A stretch of DNA of 64,000 nt from Ascaris suum (lineage: Eukaryota; Nematoda; Chromadorea; Rhabditida; Ascarididae), in assembly GCA_013433145.1 (NCBI GenBank), contig CM024170.1:2499459-2563458 (forward strand). The letters run 5' to 3'. Positions 54,780-64,000 of the stretch are shown piece by piece. The translations under genes were made by a program, and so were the position numbers. The notes under the pieces were generated by a model, which made no database searches, had not been told where the DNA came from, and saw nothing but the letters and a program-made list of their open reading frames with translations. Position 1 is the first letter of the stretch. Each line of letters begins with the position of its first letter.

Positions 54780-55420
54780 TGAGTTAGTATCATGGAAGAG
54801 GGCAATTTTTAGATCCTCGAGACGGGTAACTAGGCATCAACGCCGGGAAAACCCCGATGACGTCACATTTCGGAATTAGCGAAAAAGCTCTCATCAGATA
54901 CTCGCGATCACGGCATCGCAATGCATGCATGAAGAAAAAAAGTCCCGAAAAAAAAAGCCTCGCGATAAATCGACAAAGCAAAATTCGGCAATAGTGATGT
55001 CACAAAGAAAAAAGCTAGTAAGACTGCTACTCCAAAACGCTGATAATGTTTCATTCTCCCATGCGGGTAAAATGTATAATTTGTTAAGAAGCCACAGTGA
55101 GTCAGTGTGATTTAATACGATAAAAGATAGAAAAACTGAGTTTGTTTGCGATCGGAGGATAATAAAACAGACGATCCGATTGCAATCCAAACGACGATAT
55201 CGATTGCAATCCAAAAAAATCTGTAAACACCTGATAATGGGCATAAAATCATCGATAAATGAATTGCCTCCTTCATTTGTGTGGCGAAGGAAGTGCTTGA
55301 CCAGATGGCACTTTGGAAAATGTTTGAAAGGGCGACGGGAGAATGGACGCTATGAAAGGAGGAAGGACACATAGAGGCGCCGGCGGTGGGCTGACAGCGA
55401 AGCGCGTCTGACTGCTCTCA
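54780..55420. other. CpG-containing GC-rich island
   Basis: The region 54820-54870 (CGAGACGGG, CGCCGGG, perfect CRE TGACGTCA at 54858-54865) and 55250-55415 (GGCGACGGG, GGCGCCGGCGG, GCGAAGCGCG) is much richer in G+C and CpG than anything nearby. Frames are open on both strands. It could be a promoter/first-exon region or overlapping exons. Confidence 0.35.
54898..55066 (+). CDS. Possible Lys/Arg-rich exon
   Basis: Between GCTCTCATCAG and donor GCGG|GTAAAA lie 169 nt reading K-K-S-R-K-K-K-P-R-D-K-S-T-K-Q-N-S-A-I-V and L-V-R-L-L-L-Q-N-A-D-N-V-S-F-S-H-A. It looks like a basic linker followed by a helix. The - strand of the same island is also open (54790-54981 and 54894-55244), so strand is not certain. 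No family recognised. Confidence 0.3.
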
Positions 55421-55446
55421 ATGTGTGCGTTAATCAGCTTTGCCAT

Positions 55447-55459
55447 ATGTGTGTGTGTA

Positions 55460-55496
<37 letters not shown>

Positions 55497-55500
55497 GTAT
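55447..55500. repeat. (GT)n microsatellite
   Basis: GT repeat with occasional A interruptions, between the GC-rich island and the possible terminal exon at 55522. Confidence 0.95.
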
Positions 55501-55521
55501 TTGTGTGCGTTGTTTTTATAG

Positions 55522-55601
55522 TCGGGTTGCCCCCATCATTCAACCACATAGCATCTGCACCAGTAGACGCTTCCAAGCCATACTCATTCAATCATCAATG
55601 A
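55522..55601 (+). CDS. Possible terminal exon
   Basis: A strong acceptor, GCGTTGTTTTTATAG, is followed by G-L-P-P-S-F-N-H-I-A-S-A-P-V-D-A-S-K-P-Y and a TGA at 55599. Its phase fits the donor at 55066. A second frame after the same acceptor runs longer (to a TAA at 55646). If real, the gene ends 1.7 kb upstream of xylulokinase on the same strand. Confidence 0.28.
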
Positions 55602-56936
55602 AATTGTCCTTCCGAATAGATGGTGGAAAGTTCAGTTTTAGCTGCTAAAAAAATAGCTGCTAGCTAGGAGGAATTCAAAACTTGAAGAAGCAAACACAAG
55701 AAGTAAAAGATTTCAAGTTAGATGGAAGAAAAGAGCTATTAGATAAAAATGCCTCGTTCAGTAAGGGAATTTAATTGAAACAAGAAATGAAGGGGGAAAA
55801 AAAGGAAGGCTGTTAATTAGAAAGCTTTAAAGTGGGAAAGGAGAGGGAAGAAATCACAATCGAATTACGAGGACGATTACGAGTAATATCAGTTACTAAT
55901 TAAGGCGCCGAATGCTAACATTAATTACAAGAAAGTTTTATTACTCAAGCTATACAACGCACGCATTAAAAGGGTATATAAGAGGAAAGACGAATTTTCG
56001 GGCATCTTAGTAGTTATCATTTGCGAATGAACTATAAAGAAGCATATATAAAAGAGGCTATTTCTAGAATTTTCCTTGGGCCTTTTGTCCAGCATAGTAT
56101 CATATCGATGAATGTGAAGATTTTATTGAAACTATCGAGATATTCGCGTCTTGTTTTGAGTATAAAGAATTTCTGAAACTTTCAAGTATATGCTAACTTC
56201 TGCAGCATTCAATGATTCTGTGACTTTTATTTGTTAGCGCGTAATACTGGCAATAACTGAAAGCGTTGTAATCAGGTCGTCGAACTCTTTTCTTCGTTGA
56301 TATGCTGATCAAACCGAAACGAAAGCAATTTTTTCGAAAATACTGCTCGCCAATCTTTCAAAAGTTGGGGAGATGGAGCAGAGGTGAGAGCAATCTTGAA
56401 GCTAATGCTTTTAGCAAAAAAATGCTAGTTAGGTCGCGCTAAATAGACATAGATACCTCAATATATCGGAAAATAAGCCGAAAAATTCATACTTTCAATG
56501 AGTCTCCTTTGTGTTGAGTATACCCACATCTATCTCTCTATTTCCTAGTCATCGACCACATATTGAATCGACGATTGTCAAAAATTCCATTGATTAATGC
56601 CAATAATAGTTCACTAGTTGACATTCAAAAGCTAACGCCTAAATTGTTAAATTCGAAACAATTGAATTCGTCGAATTTTATAGTATGGCTTTTAGCGTTT
56701 GACGATTGTCTTTGATGAGAAATGATGAGAAAAATTTGATAGAATGTACGCGAAACTATGAGAGATTCAAAACTGGTTTTATACTTTCGACGATATTGCT
56801 ATGTAAGCGTTGCCGAAAACCCTCTTATGATGAGTCGTTAAGAACATGCGTGATAGAATAAATTTGTGATGTTCCAATCCGACCGATTTTATTCGTCATA
56901 GATATTTGAATTTCATTCATTCAATCGAATCATCTC

Positions 56937-56973
56937 GCCCCCCACTCCCCCCCCCCCCTCCCTCTCTCCTCCT
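56937..56973. repeat. Poly-C tract (G on - strand)
   Basis: A C run with CTCC blocks, about 300 bp upstream of xylulokinase exon 1. Confidence 0.93.
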
Positions 56974-57207
56974 TCTGTTTATTTTTTCATCGTAAGTGGA
57001 AATTTTTTATCATAGAAATAGAAACAAAAGAATATTATTAATGAAAATTATGAAAAATTCATGCAATAGAAATTTGCCAAATATTGCAAAAAAAAAACGT
57101 TAATAGATATAATTGGAATATTTGAATAATAAATCTAATTTGAATATTTTCATTAAATGTAATTTGAATATGTTTAAAATATTACACTGATCAGTAATTC
57201 CGGCATA

Positions 57208-57217
57208 ACTTCATTCA
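57208..57217 (+). promoter_or_regulatory. Possible trans-splice or 5'-UTR splice acceptor upstream of xylulokinase
   Basis: The sequence ACTTCATTCAG ends 52 bases before the xylulokinase ATG. Many nematode mRNAs receive a spliced leader at such a site. The same signal could equally be an ordinary acceptor for an upstream 5' exon, or chance. Confidence 0.2.
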
Positions 57218-57269
57218 GTTAGTTGACGATTTGGGGTATCTGAGGAAAGGCTGTACGAGTAACGCAACG

Positions 57270-57314
57270 ATGAATTCGCATCTTTTCTTGGGAATGGATT
57301 TAAGCACGCAACAG
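57270..57314 (+). CDS. Xylulokinase exon 1
   Basis: Fifteen codons, reading M-N-S-H-L-F-L-G-M-D-L-S-T-Q-Q and ending on CAG before a consensus donor GTAAGC. It carries the first phosphate-binding motif of the FGGY fold. It is far shorter than the 60-codon level at which open frames stand out, and is recognisable only by homology. Confidence 0.88.
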
Positions 57315-60300
57315 GTAAGCGTTTCATTTGCTCGAAAAAATGCTGTAAATTCTTTTTAATTAATGAACGATTCTTTAATAACGGTTTTGGGCAATGTTGC
57401 ATTATCCCACATAAAAGTATCAATTCGATTTTTACGGATATAAATAGAGATTTTTTTAAGTTGCGCAATTTCCCTGTCTATTACTATCTTATCCGATGCG
57501 CTTCGAAAAAAAAAAGAACCACTAAATTATGATGGATTTAAACTTCAATCGTACAATCATATTTCACATTTTTAGGCTCAGCTCGCCTATTTCAGGTGAA
57601 ATACCTTAAGAGATAAAATCTTAGTAAATAATTGAACGATAAATAATCAAATAATGACTAGATTTTGCAAAAAAAAATTTAAAAAAATAAAAAATAAAAA
57701 AAAATGCTCGATATCAACAAATAAACATTTACGCATTTGGCGCTCTAGATTATAAGATGCATATCATTGAATCGCATCCGCAGTTATTAGCGTTCTTATA
57801 TAGTCGATTAATATATAATAGCGGAAATACAATACGAGTATAGTTATCATATTTTGTGTCATTCTTTTGATTTTATACTTTGTCCTTTTCTAAACGACCA
57901 GTTATTTATCATTAAAAACCATAAAGAATGGAATTTTCCAAAAATTTTGTCGTTTTCTGAAGCTGGTTTATTTAATCGAATATTGAACGAGTGATAATGA
58001 TGATAATGATTAGTTATCAACAATGAGGCAATTTATCACTTTTTATTCATTTTAACGACTCTTTAATTATATTGTTGTTGAAAATATTCACCAGAGATGA
58101 CAAGAATTATAATTGCGATAGAAAATATCGTAAAAAATCGTTATACAACTAACCTACGATATTGTCTTATTTGAGGCAAATGATGATATACTCATAATAA
58201 CGATGAAAATAACGTCTAGATATTATGTTAAGGATGAAAACGTCGGCAGATATTATGTTAAGGATGAAAACGTCCGGCAGATATTATGTTAAGGATGAAA
58301 ACGTCCGGCAGATATTATGTTAAGGATGAAAACGTCCGGCAGATATTATGTTAAGGATGAAAACGTCCGGCAGATATTATGTTAAGGATGAAAACGTCCG
58401 GCAGATATTATTGTTAAGGATGAAAAATATTAAGGATGAGAATTTCATCACATAGAATGATCCTTTATTCAACGTTTCGACGTATTGCTTTCATCAGGAA
58501 TTGCATATCCTGCACTAATCCTAACGACGATATTATATGATAATATTATATAAACATTCATAACCTATTCGTGATGAGATCATCTTCAGTCTAGTATTCG
58601 CATCAATATTGCGCATTGCGTATAAATTTAACTATTGAGCGCGATGCTTCAACAGTTATCAATAATAAAAAGAGAATAGGGAACATTAGTGAAGTGAGAT
58701 ATACACCCGAATTAGTAGATATTCAATCAAAATATCGTAGAAGAATTACTTGTCTATCTTGCTCTAATTATGTGTAATGAGCAACAAATAAGCATTAACG
58801 CATACGAAGAAGACCCCGGACCGTATGATATGTGCTTTTTGCAGTATCACTGTGCCAATTATGTCAACCATTCAGGAAAACCAGATAGGCTGAAGGGGGG
58901 GGGGGGAGGAAAGGGGGGAGGAGGTGAGGGTGGAGTCAAAACAATACACGCTTTTACAATTCCACTCCTTGAATCGATCAGTTTCGTAATTATTCAACAA
59001 CAATATGGTTAAGAAAGAAATGTGCCATAGCAGCTGGAATGATATGTGATATGCGCTTTGCTTCTAGATTATCTACGCAATTAGTCTCGCAAATTAACAC
59101 AAAATGAAGATAAAAATAAAACCTAGTTGAGGATTCTTTCATATTTTAGCTGATATAACCATTATTATTAAAACAAGGAAAAGACTAATTTTTTAATGAG
59201 CTCATAACTATAAATTGAAAATCTCATAGGCCAAAAATGTATGCAAATTTTTGAGCACATATGACAATCTATAAATTCTTTCAAAATTTTTAAATCACCT
59301 CAAAGATTAGTTAAGAAAGTGTTCCAATAATATCAATTACAGCTAGCAAATTTCGCCGCTTCAATTTTAGTCGTTGCCTAGTGAAAACTATAGAATTGAC
59401 AAATAAACGTATATTCATATTCGAGGCAACGTTACATTTTGGAAATGCAAAAAAAAACTTTTTAAAGCTTATAATTAAAGAGAAGAAAAAATAATGCGTA
59501 ATAAATTCATCACTATCGATAGATCGGCTATCTTTAAAGCCTTAAATTGAATACTTACATATAATTAGTGAGGCTTTTCAAGTTTTTGACACAGCGAAAA
59601 CTATCCCATATTAGTAAGATCATCATTTATCTTTACCTATAGAAGATGAATTTTGAATTATGAGAAGGAAAATTGAATGCAATATTTTCATTGATTCCAT
59701 CTTAAGATCAATAATATCATCAAAAAAAAAACATAAATAGTTAGTAAAAGAAAAAATAATAAGTCGAATAACGCTAAATAATTTTATTAAAAAAATTAAC
59801 TAATTTTAATAAAAATTTGCATTTATAAAATTTTCATTCAAATATTAAAAAAAAAGTACCAAATTTATTTGCACAACATCATAAAAGAAATAATGAAACA
59901 ATAGTAAAGGGTGTAAAAATGATGACGAGCAATCAATAGCTCTCAGTGGGTAAATTATTGGCAAATCGGCAATACTGCATAATGATGTTGTTGACGAATA
60001 TATCAAACACAACAATATAGCACCGTTTGTCTGATCGAAAAACGATCTCCATATTGCTTCAAATCTCTATTCATAGATTGTACGAAATTTCTTCATTATT
60101 TATTTCATTTAATACGATAAAAAACGATTCGATTAGATTTTAGGCTATAAATTAGTGCACACAAAAAATAGCACTAATCAAGAAAATATTAATATCTATA
60201 TGTTTGAGGTATTCTTTTTACAATAAACCAAAAAAAAAAGTTTGAAAAGATTTTCTTTTTTTGAAATATATAAGCGTTTTAAATTTTACTTAATATTATT

Positions 60301-62584
60301 TTGATATTAGGTTTTACGTTGGAAAATACGGGGCTCACGCATTTTTTTTTCAAGCATTTGGAAATTCAACTAGAACCATATTAAGAAGTCAAAGTTATCC
60401 GCCGACTTCAGTTACTAGTAAAAATGGCATAATAAATAGTCGATCGTAACTCTCAAGGTTGAAAATTTCCAAGGCCTACAAGATAGTATCAGGCAATACG
60501 CTAAGCAGCGTAACAAAAGATAACAATCAACAACTGCCGTTCCGGAATATTTCCGGAAATTTCTGGAAAATTCTTTGAACAGCGCTTATCCTATCAACGT
60601 GACAACGACGAGAACGTAACCGGTTAAGCACAGTAGCAGACACATGGAACGCTCCAAATGCATGATGGTAGCACAAACCGAGCTGAAAACACTCTCACTG
60701 AATGTTTGGATTGTTTACTTAGCTGATAGATGTCAGGTGAACGAACAGGCTGCTGATGCCTAGAAATGAAAGCAATAAACGTTGTCATGCGGCAAAACAT
60801 CTTGCGAACTGTCTTCAGAGAATGCCAAAAGACAGTACAATGGTTACTTGCCATAAAATTGGCCTTGATTACCTTAACCAATGAGTAACTCAGGTGCACT
60901 AGACTCATAAGAGTGTTTTTCATCAAAAGTCGAAAAAAAAATCGACAACGTTTTTCTCTCTCTCTTTTTTTGGAAATAATAAGGGCAATACGTATTTTTC
61001 AGTTGAAGGCAATCGTAATCGATGATCAATGCCACGTTGTGAACAGCGTCGCAGTCAACTTTGCTAGTGAACTGCCCGAATTCAAGTAAATTGAAGAAAA
61101 AAAAAATTTCTTTACTTTTTTACTCTTCGATTTTTTTCTCCTCTTCTGTTTCATTCAAATTTATGTCTCAATTCGTTCACGCTCTAGAAACTTTGCAATT
61201 GCGATCATCATTTCCTCATCTAAGTCCTCTTCGTTCATTCTCCTATAGCGAAAAGGATTTTCTTTTTTAAAATCAATTCTAAATCGTTATTTTTGTTGAT
61301 GATTATAAACATATAATACGATACGCGCTTCAAATGACATACTATAAATGTAATTTTTAGTGAAATTTTTCTCCTCACATCTACAAGATTTACCAATGAA
61401 AATACTCTCCGGTTTCGTCGTGTGGAAAAAAAATTTTCCACCATCAGAATTTTTCCGGAAATAAAGCATAAAAAATTAGTAAAGTTTTCTTAAAATCACA
61501 TCCATTGATCAAAAAATAAAAAAAATAAAAAATCTATCGATCATATTTCAATGTCTATTTACCTCTTATGCGCTCAAGTTTCATGAAATATCATCACATT
61601 AATACGTTTAATGATTGCTTTCATTTTTTTTATTCCTTTATTTCCTATATTCATCTCATCTTCTACAATTCTGAAAGGAAAATGACTCATAAAGTAAATA
61701 TGTGAACTCAAAGTTACATAAGATAAATATAAGATAGCAATAATGCCTTAAATGCAACAAATCACTAAGAGCTAACGTTAGTAGCCAAACTCCGATCAAA
61801 AAAACGCTTTCGTCTGATTACCGCTCAATGCGCATATAGGGGTTATTGAGTAATGCTATAAGAGAACGAGATGGAGTTGGGGGAGGGGGGAGGGGAGGTT
61901 GAGGGATATTTAAATATCATCAATAATTTACGACTTTTATTTCAGAACAGAAAATGGAGTACATCGGCATAGCGATGGTAGGACTGTTACATCACCGGTA
62001 CATATGTGGCTGAAGGCAATCGATATGTGCTTCACAAAGCTGACGAAAAATGTCGATGTGGCACGAATCCGCGCTATTTCTGGATGTGGACAAGTCTGTT
62101 CAGTATTATTTCTTTGATTATTATTTAATAGACTTTAATTTGCATACATATCGGTTAGTTTGCATATCTGATACTTATTATGCATACCACATTGCAATTC
62201 TAGCTTTCAAAAGCAATTGGTTTTTACCAAATTCATTTCATCTTCAAGGTATCGAAATATCCGAGGCAAATTCACAACGTTTAAAAAGAGCACTTGCACG
62301 TGCAAAACCAGCCACAGATCCCGCTCTAATCTGTTAATGGAGACGATTTGCTGCCCCTTAGCAAGGCCATATTTGGGAGGACGGCGGTGGGGGGAAGAAA
62401 ATGCTATATTTGGGGATCAAAATTTTTAAACCAAAAATTTTCACCTCAGAGGTAATAGTTTAATTAATGAAAAATTTTCACATACGATAATTTTCAGCAG
62501 CATGGAACCGTTTATTGGAATGGAAATGCGGAAAAATGCCTTTCTAATTTATGCAAATCAAACAACTTAGTGGACGCATTAAAG
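57270..62584 (+). CDS. Xylulokinase (XYLB-like FGGY sugar kinase), 5' part of gene, four exons
   Basis: Xylulokinase phosphorylates D-xylulose with ATP to xylulose 5-phosphate, feeding the pentose phosphate pathway in the cytosol. Four exons join without frame breaks (phases 0, 2, 0) into 121 residues that follow animal XYLB from its N-terminus: the phosphate-binding D-L-S-T-Q-Q motif of FGGY kinases near residue 10, the acidic E-L-P-E-F stretch, the G-V-H-x-H-x-D-G-x-T-V-T-S-P-V-x-M-W block, and S-G-C-G-Q followed by Q-H-G-T-V-Y-W. All are landmarks of the FGGY N-terminal domain. Animal XYLB is a little over 500 residues, so about three quarters of the protein, including the ATP-binding C-terminal domain, must lie past the window edge. 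Introns: 57315-61002, 61086-61945, 62094-62497, and one starting at 62585 that is still open at 64000. The ATG at 57270 is chosen because it places the D-L-S-T-Q-Q motif at the usual distance from the N-terminus; the frame stays open upstream to a stop near 57190. Identification rests on recognising the family by eye. Confidence 0.9.
58218..58440. repeat. 31-bp minisatellite, seven copies
   Basis: Tandem copies of AGATATTATGTTAAGGATGA followed by AAACGTCCGGC begin at 58218, 58248, 58279, 58310, 58341, 58372 and 58403. The inner copies are identical. The first lacks one C and the last degenerates. It lies in xylulokinase intron 1. Confidence 0.97.
60624..60926 (-). CDS. Unrecognised open frame inside xylulokinase intron 1
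   Basis: A 100-codon - strand frame lies in a GC-richer patch. It includes an excellent acceptor (TTGCTTTCATTTCTAG near 60758) followed by H-Q-Q-P-V-R-S-P-D-I-Y-Q-L and a possible donor GTGAGA, so any real exon is probably only part of it. I recognise no family. Confidence 0.2.
   Translation of the reverse strand: MMKNTLMSLVHLSYSLVKVIKANFMASNHCTVFWHSLKTVRKMFCRMTTFIAFISRHQQPVRSPDIYQLSKQSKHSVRVFSARFVLPSCIWSVPCVCYCA
61003..61085 (+). CDS. Xylulokinase exon 2
   Basis: Begins after the acceptor CGTATTTTTCAG and reads L-K-A-I-V-I-D-D-Q-C-H-V-V, then E-L-P-E-F before donor GTAAAT. The exon is 83 nt and ends two bases into a lysine codon (AA|A). It continues the first beta strands of the kinase N-terminal domain, matching the position of the corresponding segment in animal XYLB. 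Confidence 0.9.
61161..61242 (-). CDS. Possible terminal exon of an antisense gene inside xylulokinase intron 2
   Basis: On the - strand a good acceptor, TCCTTTTCGCTATAG, is followed by one base and 26 codons to TAA. The peptide reads R-M-N-E-E-D-L-D-E-E-M-M-I-A-I-A-K-F-L-E and ends R-E-R-I-E-T, an acidic amphipathic helix typical of real protein. I do not recognise the family. A preceding exon might lie near 61395-61440, where a frame ending in E-T-G-E-Y-F-H-W meets donor GTAAAT in the matching phase, but I see no acceptor for it. Chance cannot be excluded for so short a segment. Confidence 0.35.
61946..62093 (+). CDS. Xylulokinase exon 3
   Basis: Follows the acceptor CTTTTATTTCAG. The 148-nt exon completes the split lysine and encodes the most conserved block seen here: T-E-N-G-V-H-R-H-S-D-G-R-T-V-T-S-P-V, then H-M-W-L-K-A-I-D, and ends at I-S-G-C-G-Q. 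The donor reads CAA|GTCTGT, a non-consensus +3 to +5, but homology across the junction (G-Q then Q-H-G) leaves no room for another choice. Confidence 0.92.
62249..62337 (+). CDS. Coding-like stretch inside xylulokinase intron 3
   Basis: After CATTTCATCTTCAAG a frame reads I-E-I-S-E-A-N-S-Q-R-L-K-R-A-L-A-R-A-K-P and stops at TAA after A-L-I-C. Composition and codon choice look coding, on the same strand as xylulokinase, but homology joins exons 3 and 4 directly and leaves this outside the enzyme. It could be an alternative terminal exon, in which case it would be read in another frame from exon 3 and stop early. It could also be a relic or chance. Confidence 0.2.
62498..62584 (+). CDS. Xylulokinase exon 4
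   Basis: Starts after ACGATAATTTTCAG with Q-H-G-T-V-Y-W-N-G-N-A-E-K-C, the substrate-side Q-H-G segment of xylulokinases, and runs 29 codons to D-A-L-K before donor GTTCGT. A NAGNAG-type acceptor (CAGCAG) could shift the start by one glutamine to 62501. The expected next block (W-M-D-S-S/T) is not found before 64000. Confidence 0.88.

Positions 62585-64000
<1,416 letters not shown>

Larger units (their letters stand above)
57315..61002 (+). other. Xylulokinase intron 1 (3.7 kb)
   Basis: Defined by GTAAGC at 57315 and TTTTTCAG at 61002. It holds the 31-bp minisatellite at 58218-58440, a poly-G tract near 58895 and the antisense frame at 60624-60926. A short frame at 58770-58890 reads coding-like (E-E-D-P-G-P-Y-D-M-C-F-L) before running into the poly-G. 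Nothing else is supported. Confidence 0.8.

Noticed and set aside
58770..59012. 80-codon + frame in xylulokinase intron 1
   Set aside because: The second half is poly-G translated as glycine; the first half has no acceptor and no kinase similarity.

Overview
This window is strongly AT-rich eukaryotic DNA, most likely from a nematode. The only gene I can name is split by introns whose 3' ends read TTTTTCAG, TTATTTCAG and ATTTTCAG, the nematode acceptor style. The background is dense in A/T homopolymers, very long (TA)n tracts and isolated poly-G/poly-C runs. There are no bacterial operons, ribosome binding sites, phage genes or CRISPR arrays. A low-GC parasitic nematode such as a filarial worm would fit, but that is inference; the sequence does not fix the species.

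The one firm gene is the 5' part of xylulokinase (XYLB-like, FGGY carbohydrate kinase) on the + strand at the right end. Four exons (57270-57314, 61003-61085, 61946-62093, 62498-62584) join in phase and give the N-terminal 121 residues. The rest must lie beyond position 64000. Its introns hold a 31-bp minisatellite, a (TA)n tract and two short coding-looking stretches, one of them antisense.

The remaining 57 kb is sparse. It carries scattered GC-richer islands with coding-like reading frames flanked by plausible splice sites. Two phase-consistent but unproven series can be drawn. One is a - strand series of small exons from about 32.7 kb down to 1.7 kb; its best member is 18439-18633. The other is a + strand series from 44.5 to 55.6 kb ending 1.7 kb before xylulokinase. 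Several islands read almost equally well on the opposite strand, so these are hypotheses. More notable single items are an uninterrupted 179-codon frame at 14031-14570, a degenerate C2H2 zinc-finger reading frame at 27089-27400, and two clean hairpins of microRNA-precursor size at 7734-7802 and 30528-30608.

The repeat content is distinctive: ten (TA)n tracts of roughly 90-175 bp, all in the right three quarters of the window; about thirteen G- or C-run tracts; and at least six minisatellites with periods of 19 to about 50 bp. I found no tRNA, rRNA or intact transposon, and no evidence for a novel multi-gene system.
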